Below are positions 1-11,199 of a stretch of 64,000 bases of DNA, one piece after another. The notes below the pieces were generated by a model. The model did not search any database. It was not told where the DNA came from and saw only the letters and a list, made by a program, of their open reading frames with translations. The position numbers and the translations under genes are program-made. Source of the DNA: Chamaecyparis obtusa. Taxonomy: Eukaryota; Streptophyta; Pinopsida; Cupressales; Cupressaceae. The first letter of the stretch is position 1, and every line of letters starts with the position of its first letter. The stretch covers positions 1,054,001-1,118,000 of the forward strand of contig BSBK01007029.1 in the NCBI GenBank assembly GCA_027943335.1, read 5' to 3'.

Positions 1-908
1 TACATATCGTCACCAGTTACAATATTACCCACTATTTGGAGAGCTAGAATAAGGACAGATGGAGAGGGATGACTGTAAACATAAACATGCATGAACTTTT
101 TATAATATCCAAAACAGAACTAGTGCACAATTATAAACATGTATAACAATCAAAACATGAAGCCAAAAATGATTGATCTAAGTCATGCAATCCATTAAAT
201 ATGGTGCTTTACAAATTAATATAAACTAAACTAGCAGGGTATTACCAAAGATACATTACCAACATCAAATAAAAATAGATCACCTATCTATAATTACAAA
301 GTACAAATTAACAATTTAAACTTACAGCAGGAGCTCAACAAGCCTGTGACAGACACCAGCCTCAATCACAACTTGAATTTTATCATTTGTCCCATCAGAG
401 AGATAAGACAGAGCCCAGCAAGCATCTATAAAAAATTCTTCATCATTTGAATAAATAAGCCACTCAAGCGTTGGTAGAGCTAGCTTTGTCTAGAGGCAAA
501 ACATAATTTAGTGAGTGCATGAAACAAACAACAATATAAAACTTAATGAAAGGAATGTGTGAATTGACAGACTTGCTCAAATGCTGGTTGTGGTTTGCCT
601 CGGTAGAAATTAGATAAAGTCCATGTTGCATTTCTCAACATTGAAAGCTTAGCATGTTCATTCAATTGTGCAAGAAGTGGCATTAGAGCACCATGAGAAA
701 GAACTAGATCTCTACACTTGGTAGAGTCACCAGCCACATTACCCAATGCCCAGACAGCCTAACAATATATCACAAGAACAAAATGTCAGAGACAATTATG
801 TATTCCAATATTTCACAAATATAGATTAAGTTGATGGAGAAGAGAAACAATTTGCAAAAATTTTAACCTGCTCCCAAACATCATCACTTGGAGAACTAAG
901 GAGTTGTA
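1..908 (-). CDS. Importin subunit alpha, four internal exons (partial)
   Basis: Four minus-strand blocks read as armadillo repeats of a nuclear-import receptor that binds nuclear localisation signals together with importin beta. Exons are 868-908, 573-758, 326-489 and 1-72 (the last runs off the window). Each is bounded by GT/AG and the phases agree across all three introns. Diagnostic peptides are [57 protein letters not shown] and GNIVTGDDM, including the conserved W..N repeat residues. The part seen covers the middle of a roughly 530-residue protein. The IBB domain and first repeats should lie at higher coordinates and were not found. Unusual residues for the family are Trp in DVWEQ (normally Arg) and Tyr in NFYRGK (normally Cys), so this may be a decaying copy, although no stop or frameshift is present in the exons. 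Family identity is secure; functional status is not. Confidence 0.85.
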
Positions 909-1990
909 CTACAAATGAAATATTGGTAGTATTCAAGAATTACTGTGCCTCCTTTCTTAGCCACAAGTGGGTGTAGAATATTATTAGAATTCATATTGAT
1001 TACATTAATGTGACTATGTCATTATTACTGAGACTATTTCACTGCTTATTGAGAGTCTGGAAACATTTCTACTGAAAAGGAGGGTAATTGCGTAACGGTT
1101 TCAGTTTGGGATGGCTATCAATAATTGGATGTGAACTTGGCTTATGTTGTGATTGCTGGCCTTGTTGCTAGTTTGGTTCTTGAATGCAAATTTTAGCGTC
1201 TATCCCTCTACTCTCATTGTGGATACCAATAATTACAGCTCTCTGTCTATATTGAACAAAGGCAAGATAAAAGAGATAAAAATCATAGTTACATCCTCAA
1301 CCAACTGAGAGTGTACACAAGAGGATATAACACAACTGAAGGAATACAGAGAAGGATGGTATATATATATGGGTTGGGAGGAGAAAATAATAGCTAACCA
1401 CAAAATAAACAAGGCCAGTCCTACAATCACTATAGAGGATGCAAAAGTGGTATGTTTCTCAGGTCACGACAATAAAGAAAAAGGCTAGATTCATCTAGCA
1501 AAAAGCAAAAATTATGTATTGGAAAGTTTGCAGCTCAAGAACTCAAACCTATAATTCAACAAGACTAGACTTTTATATCAGAGGACTCTGCAAAAATCAG
1601 CCTACTTATTCTGATCCACCACATATTATTCTGTTGGCTTTATATGGTGGGCTCATGAGCTGTTTGACATTCTGGAGAAAAAACATAATCATGCAAGTGA
1701 GAGGATTTAGATAGATTTCAATATATGTACTACTAAGTATAACTGGGTATTTACAATGCTAGTATTGTAAGGCCTCTATCAGATTCTTAAATGCAAGTGG
1801 GTGGCCACAAGTGTATTTGTAAAGTCAAGATAAGTAAGACAAGGTTGGAATTGTCATGAAAATTGCAAAGCCTTTTTTGCCTTTGTCAGAGAATGCACAC
1901 ACTCTATCTGTGCATAGTAGAGCTACTTTTTTATTTAATTCAAACTGGGCAGATTTCTGATTATGTAAAAATCAACATATATTACAAATG
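909..1990. other. No gene recognised
   Basis: AT-rich sequence upstream of the importin exons. It could be intron or intergenic. Only short chance reading frames are present and nothing resembles the missing 5' importin exons. Confidence 0.5.
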
Positions 1991-2120
1991 AATTCAATGG
2001 AAAAGACATAATCAAAGATATATTACATACTCAATTCAATGGAAAAGATATAATCAAGATCTATAAGATATAATCAAGATATACAACAAACCCAATTCAA
2101 TGAAAAAGACATAATTCAGA
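1991..2120. repeat. Short imperfect tandem/dispersed repeat
   Basis: The motif AATTCAATGGAAAAGACATA starts at 1991, recurs at 2033 with one change, and again at 2094 in a more diverged form. A sub-motif AGATATAATCAAGAT is repeated between the copies. It looks like a small local amplification in non-coding DNA. Confidence 0.6.
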
Positions 2121-3899
2121 ACCATAATGCAACTCTCAAACTACTTTAATAAGAACCGTAGGGAAAGCAAGAATGATAGGCATGTTATTAGAGGTGTGGA
2201 AAGAAAATATGACATGATGCCATGAAAAGTGAAAAGAGGTCAGTACAATAGAGTTTAGCTAAAAAAATTTAGCATAAATCTGAATTTTTTTTGTAGGGAG
2301 CTTAGCCGATAAATAATGAGATGAACAATTTTTTTTGGGGTTCACAAAGATGAGAGGAGTGTGAACATTTACTTGGAGTTTGATTGCTAATTGTACATTC
2401 TTGGTGATGATGATAGCAAGTTTTCCTATTGTGTCTGCATACGATTACTTAGTAAGTTAGTATCTTGCTCATTTCCCTTATTACAGATCCAGATTGAAAA
2501 TTCTGAACGGTAAAATACTTGGGTTAAGCCTAAAAAAGATTGAAGAGATGAATAAACATATTGTCTATCAGTGACCTCCTTAAAAGAAACCATCAAGTAT
2601 ATAAAGATAATGTCATATACAGTATCATCATTGGCCTCCATGAAAGCAACTGTAAACACAGGAAAAAATCTTTATAATTTTAGTATCATCCTCATGATGA
2701 CGAACATGCCAAAGAACAAGGACAAGTCATAACATAGTAAACATTTTCATGACCACAATATGATTTTAAAGCCTTACAATATGATTTATGTTATCCACTG
2801 TCTTCTTCATTCAGATTTTGTAAACATTAAGGTCAAGATAAATTTCCAAATGATATAAACAGATTTTGAAAAAAGCCTCCATCAATGAAACACCAATTTT
2901 TTTTTTTAATTTGATCAAACCCTCTTCAGAATACAATACTCAACCTCTGATGTAAATTTTCCAAAACCATCATTGATAATGTGTTCAAAACTTACAGTAT
3001 TCTTATCAATTCCATTGAAGAACATTGTATAATGGCTTATAAAAAAACTCTTCCAGAATTCATAGGTCAAAACCATTTCAAATGGGCTTATTAAAAATCA
3101 TTGCAGATATATCCCAATAGAATATTGCAATGCATGAGAAGCACAAAAAATGATTGTATATAGCTTACTGAGGGTACCCATTTTGCCTACTCTTTGGACT
3201 TAACAAAGAGCTCCGATCAGAATCATTGCTACTGAGGCATGATATAAACTCTCACCCCAAATGCCATTACTCCACCATTAGTGTTGTAACACCAATACCA
3301 ACAACAATAAAAATGGCAATACTCATCCTTGACTCTGGGTTGAGAAAACCTCAAAATGCATCTGATTGCTGGAAAATTTTACCCTTTATGCTTCATTTCA
3401 TCATGGAAAGATCAAGTTAAGAAGAGCAGTGAATTTCTCTAGTCTAGATACAAGGAAATACAATTTTACCGACTGTGTTGTTTACCAATCTTTAGTAAAT
3501 TTCATAGCTCAACTATGGAAAATATTAATGAGAATCTTCATTATTATTGTAAATTAAATTAAGAAAGGAATAACTTTCTTAATATTAGCCTCTAAAATAT
3601 TCTCTACTCTTGATACATGCGAATGCAATTTACAACTAAATGTTTACCAAAACAAAATGGAAACAATGCAACATTTAGTGCAAATATCTGACTTTTAGTG
3701 CATCATTTGATGTGATCAAGGAGTCAAGTAGTTTTACTAAGGACTTGGATGAACTTATTGGAAGAAGATAAAATGTCTGGATAAGGCCTATGTAGCTAGT
3801 CTAAGAATTGTCAAGTCCTGCGATACATTCTCCAACAAATGGATGCTTGAAGAGAATTTGGCATAGTTTCTTTGCCTTCTCTTTCGGCATAATGAAGGG
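2121..3899. other. No gene recognised
   Basis: AT-rich DNA with homopolymer runs and only short overlapping reading frames on both strands. No exon-like segment, transposase motif or RNA gene was recognised. Confidence 0.5.
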
Positions 3900-4397
3900 A
3901 AGAAATGTGTTAAGTCTAAAGTGATGACAAAAAAATAAGTGCATAAAATGAATTATGACACTATGAAATTAAAAGCAAAGATGACTAAGGATCAGGAATT
4001 GTGAGATTTATGTTAAGGTAAATTTGGAAGAAAAAGTTGCAGAGCTACTGATTAAGATTTATAAAGAACGAAAATCAAACCAAAAACACCTATGAATTGT
4101 TGACTCAATTGAAGCAAGAAACAATTGGGATGAAAAATAAGCTCAGAAAATCAATGATACTACCAAGAAATTGAATTCAAAGATGACTGAAGATAAGTAA
4201 AGGGATTCTTGTGAGAAGCTAGAAGCCTAGGCTTGAGTGCTACAAAATGAGCTTAATGAAATAAATGTATTCAGTCAAGGACGTGAAGAATTGTGCACTA
4301 AGCTAAGACATGCAAAACTATTTTGGAAGAAAAATTGAAAGACTTCAGTAATAGAATTAAGGAATTACAACAACAATTGCAACAACAACACCAGTAA
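3900..4397 (+). pseudogene. Degenerate coiled-coil coding-like remnant
   Basis: All three plus frames contain runs that look like one charged, heptad-rich protein broken by stops and frameshifts. Readable pieces include KERKSNQKH, QLKQETIGMKNKL and, near 4330-4397, LEEKLKDFSNRIKELQQQLQ. The Lys/Glu/Gln bias and spacing suggest a long coiled coil, as in kinesins or other cytoskeletal proteins, but no motor or other domain was identified. The absence of visible introns would fit an old processed pseudogene. The gene of origin is unknown and the boundaries are approximate. Confidence 0.35.
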
Positions 4398-4911
4398 CTA
4401 TATGCCAGCCTTTCTTAACACCCAAATCTATTGTCAATACCCACAAAGGCTCACCTTCATTCCCTAGGATGATCTTCAAAAAATGCATAATAGATCATCC
4501 TTTGCTACATAAAATCAGCCTTAAATATTTATATCAATAATACTACATGTATAACTTATCTATAAGTCATCATTGGTTGTTTGTTGTGGAGCTTCATTTA
4601 TATATTTTTACCAATACATTCAGTACTAGTCCAGACAATAAAGTAGTTTTATGTAACAAGAAATACCAAACATATACATATATGTTTATAGACCTGCTTT
4701 CTATCAAGCTTCATCAATGAAATCTATACAACTAACATATGGTGGGATATGGTTTAAAAGTTTTTGTGGAATTTGAATCAAAGTTTGATTATGAACACAT
4801 CTGCATTAGCCATGTAGTTTTAGTATCAAGAGACAGGAATATCCAACCCCACAACAAAAATAGAGTAGGGAAAAAAATTACATTTTGTATACTTAGGAAA
4901 TTTTCATGCAT

Positions 4912-5790
4912 AGGTGTAGATCTGATAAATCATGTTATGAATCTCATTTTTGTTCAATCCAAGGATCAGATGAAATCATCCACAGATCCATAATTAAATC
5001 AAATAATAGTATTTCTTATGTGGGATCATATTCGATAATCTATATCTGAAATCTTAATTATAATGAAGCACTTACCAAGTAAGCTACTGTGAAAAGAATG
5101 GGGAGTGCATTAAAATTGAAAAAGTTAAGAGTACTACTAAATCCTCTCCTCAATAGACAAATCCTTTTACCATTATCATTTAAGAGACATGTCTATACTT
5201 AAAAATAGTGATACTGATATGATATGATATTTGATGTCATAGACCTGAAATCGTAGGTGTAGATCCGAAATCATGCGATGAATCTCAAGGGAACAATCTC
5301 ATTTATGTTCAATCTATGGATTAGATAAAATCATCCATAGATCAATTATTAAATTAAATAATAGTAATGCTTATGCGACATCATATTTGATGGTATCTGA
5401 AATCTTAATTATAATGAGGGATTTACCGAGTAAGCTACTATGGAAAAAATGGGGAGTGAATTAGAATTGAAAATTTAAGACTAGTGTTAAATCCTCTCCT
5501 CAATAGAAAAATCCTTCTACCATTTCCATTTAAAAGACGTGTCTATAATAAAAAATAGTGATGTTGATATAGTATCATATTTGATGTCATGGACCTGAAA
5601 TCTTAGTTATAAGAATGAGACTTGCCAAGCAAGCTATTGCAAAAAAATAAATTGGAAGTGACTTGAAATCACTACATAAGATTTTAGGAAGCCTAAAGTT
5701 AAAATGCTCAATTACTAAATTCTCTCCTCCATAAAATAATCCTTCTAATGTTATTTTTTATAAAGAAAAACTAGGTCTATATAAAAAATT
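4912..5790. repeat. Tandem repeat with unit of about 345 bp
   Basis: A block starting with AGGTGTAGATC at 4912 recurs at 5255. Shared landmarks include CTGAAATCTTAATTATAATG (5046 and 5397), TCCTCTCCTCAATAGA and GTGATACTGATAT-like tails. A third, shorter and more diverged copy begins near 5594 and runs to about 5790. The copies differ by point changes and small indels, so the duplication is not recent. No coding potential was seen. Confidence 0.75.
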
Positions 5791-7125
5791 AGTGATCCCC
5801 TCCCTCTGACTTTACATGCAGAGATTTTCAAAGATAAGTTAATTGGAATAGTTAGAAGCCAAATTGAAGACAGAGATGTGAGACAGGAGAAAATATTACT
5901 GTCTTGGGCTACCATTAGCCAATGGGTATGGGCTGGATGAACGATTATACTTGGAAATATCTATGTTGAGTTTTGTGCTGTGTTGATTGCCTCACAGAAC
6001 CCAAAATAACAAAGGACAAATTTTGGTTCAAGGAATGCAAAAGCGGCATTAAAAAAAAAGTTTTTAAAGTGCTCTTCCAGCTTCAATTGTCCACAAATGT
6101 GGAAACAGGGGAATAGGATTGTACAAGTTTGGACCAAATTAATGTCCATACAATTTAGTGGCATGGGTTCAAAGATGAAATTAATGGAAGGAAGCAGATA
6201 AAATGAGCACATATTTGGAAATTCATTAGAGAAGGAAGAGAAGTCAGCTATCACAACCTTAGCTAAATGTACTATTGTAGAAAGACTCAAGGGATAGCGT
6301 TAGATCTTGCATACCTTTGTGAAGCTCATTATGTATCTATTCAGGTTTAGACAACATATAAACACCTCCCCAATAGGAAATGGATTGGATTTTTGTGAGT
6401 GATAAACATCATAACATGTTGATTCAGTAATCATGTTGAATGTCATTTAGCCTTATATAATTGAACTATGTACTAATATGATAATTTCTAGCTATACTAA
6501 TTTCTATGTACCAATTCATTCTTGCAACTACGCTTTGTGATGCCCACATCAATCAAGAACATGGCTCAGGGTTTGCACTATTTATGAAAATTAAATGTTT
6601 TTTAAATAACATTGAATTGTTACATATCTAATTAGAGAAGTCACTAATATGTACAATATTCATTATCAAACTATAGGTTTAGGTGAACTAATAAATGAAG
6701 TTACCAGTTCTAAGATAGGCGCCGGTGCAGGTATAGGTACAGGCATGGCTGTACTGAATTTTTTTCCATTGGGTGCAGGTACTAGTTTGGATATAGGTAC
6801 TACTATGTATGCACGTATGTATTAACATTTAAAATTATATAATATAAAATAACGATAGTCAAAATTGACAATAACAAATATATTTATAAACCTCATAATT
6901 TCCAAAAAATGAAAAAATAGTTATAAATTCATAATTCAGTGATTGTCAAATGTCAATATACAATGAAAATTACAACCAATATTTAATAATCTTCATATTT
7001 CTCTTCATCAAAAGCATCAAAGTCCACATCTAGTCAATTTCACTTGAACCACAATGAGTTACAATGCCACTTCCACTAGCCATACTATATACAAGTAGTC
7101 TAATCTAAAGATATTTCATGGCAAG
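5791..7125. other. No gene recognised
   Basis: AT-rich DNA. A 109-codon open frame on the minus strand (5961-6290) has no recognisable domain. Around 6720-6800 there is a local run of GGTGCAGGTATAGGTAC-like units. Nothing supports a gene. Confidence 0.45.
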
Positions 7126-7572
7126 TTGTGCATTGTAATCAAGTTTCTTATGTTACAAGAGATCCCAATAACTACAGGGGGTTTGGGAGTGGAAATCCCA
7201 ATGGGGTTGATAGGCAGCACCCTTCATGGGGGTTTGGGGCCAACATCCCCAACAGTGTATTTTGTTACTTTGCTCTTTGCCCAAATTGCAAAAAAATCTA
7301 ATCCTTGCTCTGACTGGTTCAATGATAGATTCAAAGTTGGGTGCCCTTGTTGCTACTTTTTTTTACAAAGGAAATGCAAAGAAAATCCATGGATGAGGGC
7401 TCAAAAGATGCATTACATATTTGGAGAAGGTCCAAGAATAAAGGAGAGTCAAAAGGGGATAGGAAAGAAATCTACCAAGAGATCTAAGTATCTAAGTCTT
7501 GAGACTATTTTGCAATCCAAAAAAGAAGCTGAGAAGCCCAATAATCAAGTCAATACAAATATGAGAAGCTGA
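7126..7572 (+). other. 148-codon open frame, unrecognised
   Basis: An uninterrupted plus-strand frame of 148 codons, long for this AT-rich setting. The first half is Gly/Pro rich, the middle has several Cys (around residues 51, 64 and 66), and the C-terminal third is strongly basic (Lys/Arg/Gln). It resembles no family I can name. It could be a transposon-derived fragment or chance; the lack of nearby coding exons on this strand argues against a functional gene. Confidence 0.2.
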
Positions 7573-7947
7573 AAATTTGACTCCCCAGTGAAAAATCTGA
7601 ATATGATGTCAACTGCTAAACCTAAACACACAACATATGAGAATGTACATCAAGAAAGCATTAATTCTACAAGCATCCTTAACACTATCAATGCATAACT
7701 CACCTTGACAACCAATTTATCATCAATGTATTTGCAGGCTTCCCTCATTGCAAGTTGTTCAAAAAAAAAATCACAATATGATTTTCAATGGACACTCAAG
7801 TCATAAAACAATCATCTAAATAACAGGTAGCAAAACAGCTGATTCTACTACTCCCAAACTATGCTTATTTAATCCCTATTCTGAAATCCATAAATACAAT
7901 TTTGTATGCATGCATTTCTTTTTAGTAAGATAAAAAACATAAATTAC

Positions 7948-8267
7948 CCTATATCCACTGATGATAGAAGTTGGATGGATTTTATTCTGAAATAGGTCAT
8001 TTGCTCGCTGTAAGTACAAAAATCAAATGGGCACATGCAGCACACTGTAAGAAAGATGCCTTTATGAAATTTGAAATAAGAACCTAAGAAGCGAAGTAAA
8101 GATTTAAAGGTCTTATAAAAATGTACAAGGTAACACAAAAGACAATCTCCCTAAAATGAGATATAATCTATATAACATACCTTCAGCAACTCTGCAGCAA
8201 TAATAACAACTAATGTTGTGCCATCCCCAACTTCTCGATCCTGCAATTTTGCAAGTTCCACCAAAAC
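7948..8267 (-). CDS. CCT1: TCP-1/CCT chaperonin alpha subunit, two exons (partial)
   Basis: Two minus-strand exons, 8181-8267 (29 codons) and 7948-8007 (20 codons), both phase 0 with GT/AG borders. The first contains VELAKLQDREVGDGTT, which holds the group II chaperonin nucleotide-binding GDGTT motif, followed by AAELLK. The second reads RAND then NKIHPTSIISGYR, a signature of the alpha (CCT1) subunit in the apical-proximal equatorial/intermediate region. CCT folds actin and tubulin in the cytosol as an eight-subunit double ring. The family protein has about 545 residues; only about 49 codons are seen here. No adjacent exons were found on either side, so this is either a gene with very long introns or a captured or relict fragment. 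The Leu after GDGTT (usually Ser) is a mild deviation. Confidence 0.8.
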
Positions 8268-8583
8268 CTATAGATAGATGAAAACACCAACCTCGTTAGC
8301 AATATATTTTGAGTGCATTGAAAAAATTTATGGAATGAAATTGATAAAGATAATAATTTTTTGAAGTACTAGTCAAATAATGAATATTTTTACATCCATT
8401 ACCACTGATAATGTGTAATAGCATAAGATATCAAGATATACATATACCAACTAGACATAAAAGATTCAAAAAAGAACTGTGGTCCTTCAAGTATTTTTTA
8501 AGATTGATTTTGTGTTTGAAACCATAATGAGGATGCCTCGGGATATATGTTGACTACCACCTATGATAGAAATGTTAAGTGTC

Positions 8584-8699
8584 ATTGATGTCTGTGTAAT
8601 CATAATGCAAACTTTTAAAGTGCAGCATATATAGAGCCGCTATTGATGTCTGTGTAATCATAATGCAAATTATTAAAGTACAGCATATACAGAGCTACT
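8584..8699. repeat. Two-copy 58-bp tandem repeat
   Basis: Two adjacent 58-bp units start at 8584 and 8642, each beginning ATTGATGTCTGTGTAATCAT. They differ at a handful of positions (for example GTGCAG versus GTACAG). Non-coding. Confidence 0.85.
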
Positions 8700-8760
8700 G
8701 CAAGATGGATGCTTGCCTAATATAACTATTGCAAAATTGGATTTACCAGTAAATGTTGAA

Positions 8761-8790
8761 CAGTTCGATAGGATCCAGTTCGATAGGATC
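8761..8790. repeat. Perfect 15-bp direct duplication
   Basis: CAGTTCGATAGGATC occurs twice back to back (8761-8775 and 8776-8790) with no mismatch. It may be a footprint of slippage or of a transposon excision. Confidence 0.85.
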
Positions 8791-10050
8791 CTTATAGAAG
8801 GTCACCACTGAGCAGCATAACTGAAGAAAAGGCTATGGAATTGAGGTTCGAAGATAATTTTGAAGTTTAAGCCCAGAGAAAGGGATTACAAACCACATGT
8901 TTCTAGGTCTGAAGCATCGTGACTGGACTATGTAGTGCATCCTTAGTTAAAGATCGATCCAGAAGAAATTAGAGCTCGTAGCAAGCAAGAGGCAAGACGG
9001 TTGGAGAAACAATTTTAAAAATGTGCTTGAACAGAATACTAAAAATGATAGGTGTAGTTTCGAAACCATGTTTGAATAGTATACAAAAACATGAAAGGTG
9101 TGTTGCTGATATGCAGTTATTGATAGGTAGCGGTGGTTTGCAGGTGTGGTTGAATACCAAACCGCAACCTCCAGTATGCAGTATTTAGTTAACCGGTTAG
9201 TGGCAGGTATCAAAATGGTGGTCTTCCAGATTATAGTGCATAGTTATATTATGAATGTTGGTGGCAAGGTGTGGTAAATATACGGTGTTTTTGGTAAAGT
9301 AATGTCAAAGAATGTATTGACAATGAGTGTGTATTTGAATAAATTCTAAAAAAGTATGAAGATCTAATACATTCGAATACATGAGGCAATTGGTAAAGAT
9401 TCTCAGCAATTTCAGGTATCATAATTTCTTTTGATAAACTAGTTTCAGATGTATACTGTATGATTCATGTCTTCAACATCTTAAAGAATTTATTTACTGG
9501 TAGAGGTGATCATATTTACAGAGAAGGACAGCTTTCAGATAGTTTATTTCAAGTATACAGAGATATCATAGTGTGTTTTGATTGCTTAACATCAATTTGC
9601 AAGCTTATGTGAATCTGATTTATTTTCACAGTGATCAAAGTAAAGAGATATATGTCAAAAGTTCTTAAGTAAAAAATCAGAGATGTAAATCTAAATTAAA
9701 TGTATTTTCAATCTGAATACATGAACTTGATGTTTTATTTTTAACAAGTTGAAGGATTAGAGTGACTAAGTTGGTGCTCTGAATGAGATTGAGTTGATGC
9801 TCAATTTGTATGAGTTGGTTCTCTTGAACAGGGGTTTGGAGACTCCTTAGGGTTGGAGCCCTTAAAGTTGTAATTGGTTTCAGATTCATGAGGCTGGATT
9901 AGGACAGTAGATCCTAGCAGCATTTCTCATCGTGGTTTTTCTCACATTGAGTTTCCACGTCAAATTTCTTGTCTCATTTTGTGCATCTTACTTGATTGAA
10001 GTGTCTATGCTCTTTATTGAAAATATTTAGATTGGTATACTACTAATTCA
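8791..10050. other. No gene recognised; probable old LTR end near 9900-10090
   Basis: No exon was seen. Between about 9900 and 10090 the order GTTTTTCTCACATTGAG, a TTCCACGT-like box, TACTAATTCACCCC and then CTCTTAGTAGTA resembles the 3' end of plant copia LTRs (compare the outer-element LTR end near 37870-37893). No partner LTR was found. Confidence 0.35.
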
Positions 10051-10066
10051 CCCCCCCCCCCCCCCC
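10051..10066 (+). repeat. C16 homopolymer
   Basis: A run of sixteen C residues following TACTAATTCA. Shorter C runs occur at the same place in other LTR ends in this window (for example 54556-54562), so this is probably an expanded LTR C-tract rather than an independent feature. Confidence 0.8.
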
Positions 10067-10194
10067 TCTTAGTAGTATAACGTGTTCTACAAGAAAGTAG
10101 AAGGAAACAACCTTAAATTTCTGAAGAAAGTATATTTCAAATTTGAAATAGTTGAGTACAATAAACTATGAACTTTAAGTATACAGTGGCTTAC

Positions 10195-10500
10195 CTTCCT
10201 ATTATGACAACATTTTGTGGCCCAGACTTACAACGGTATTCAAGAACCCGATTTGCCCCTATCAATGTTCTCATAAATAATCCAGCAAACCAGCCACACC
10301 AAATCAATGTATCCAGCTGACTATTCCCATCTTTGATATTAAAACATATGCATCAATTAGTAGTTTTCAATATTCGTGTTATGTTGTATATTGTAAAGAA
10401 AATGTTAGATCAAATCAGTAACTAGATGATACAAGAACTCACCTGAGATTCTAAATGCAATCGTTAGAATAGCTCCATTGCTCAGCACAATCAGTACAAA
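10195..10500 (-). CDS. Unrecognised protein, two candidate exons
   Basis: Candidate exons are 10443-10500 and 10195-10330 on the minus strand. The donor after the first (CTCAG/GTGAG) and the acceptor before the second (CAAAG/ATGG) keep one open frame, and the second ends at a good donor (GGAAG/GTAAGC). The reading contains a hydrophobic stretch (VLIVLSNGAILTIAF), then LIWCGWFAGLFMRTLIGANR and YRCKSGPQNVVIIGR. The two hydrophobic patches suggest a membrane protein, but I do not recognise the family. It shares orientation with the CCT1 and importin exons. The first acceptor is a guess. This may be a real exon pair, a fragment, or coincidence. Confidence 0.35.
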
Positions 10501-10939
10501 CTTTTCAATGAGATTAGTAAGTTGCATCAAATAGAGAGTTTGGAATATCATAATACTCTACTGTACATCTAATTTAAATGCAATAGCAGAGAATATGATA
10601 GTTCTTGAGCATCATTTGGAATTAGAATCTCTGTGATGAAAGCCAAGTTTGGTAAGTCAATCGATCATCTCTGAACAAGAAAATCAATGAAGATGAAAAA
10701 TATTAAACTACATTAGACCACGGCAATTCAAAATGAGTCAATACCAGTAATTTGTATATTTTTAATTGAATCCCTTGCAACAAGCCAAATGGAAGATTGG
10801 GATGCCTAATAAGGAAGCTTGTCTTTAAAGTTTGAGCTTCACTTGGTTTCGAGAATAGTTTAATATTCTCTACTAAACAAGGCCAACAACGTGAAGGTGG
10901 AAGCTCATTTGGACCCTCCCCCCCCCCTAACATCACTCT

Positions 10940-11135
10940 AAATTCTCCATTAACATTTAATAACATTCATTCATTCATCCATTTTTGAAATATAACATTC
11001 AATCATTATAATCACATGATAACATTCATTAACACATAAAATTCATTAACACACAACATTCATGAATAATTCATTAACACACAACATTCATGAATAATTC
11101 ATTAATAGATATTAACACACATCATTCATCAACAT
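10940..11135. repeat. AACATTCATTAACACA-type repeat cluster
   Basis: Repeated AACATTCATTAACACA-like motifs occur throughout, including a near-perfect duplication of CATTAACACACAACATTCAT at about 11044 and 11072. Such clusters are typical subterminal repeats of CACTA elements. This one lies just outside the candidate CACTA terminus at 11136, so the true element end may lie further left. Confidence 0.6.
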
Positions 11136-11199
11136 CACTAGTACAAAATTACATCCATTAAGACAACATTCTTTCATTAGCAATAAATGTTAATTACAA

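Noticed and set aside
6985..7065. Minus-strand AFDEEKYEDY-stop as the C-terminus of a hAT-type transposase
   Set aside because: Only about ten residues look right and no dimerisation domain or other transposase piece is next to it.
1..8267. Treating importin alpha and CCT1 as complete annotated genes
   Set aside because: Only a minority of each protein is present and flanking exons were not found, so only the visible exons are claimed.
8947..9213. 88-codon minus-strand open frame
   Set aside because: No domain, no codon or splice evidence; overlapping frames of similar size on the same stretch suggest chance.
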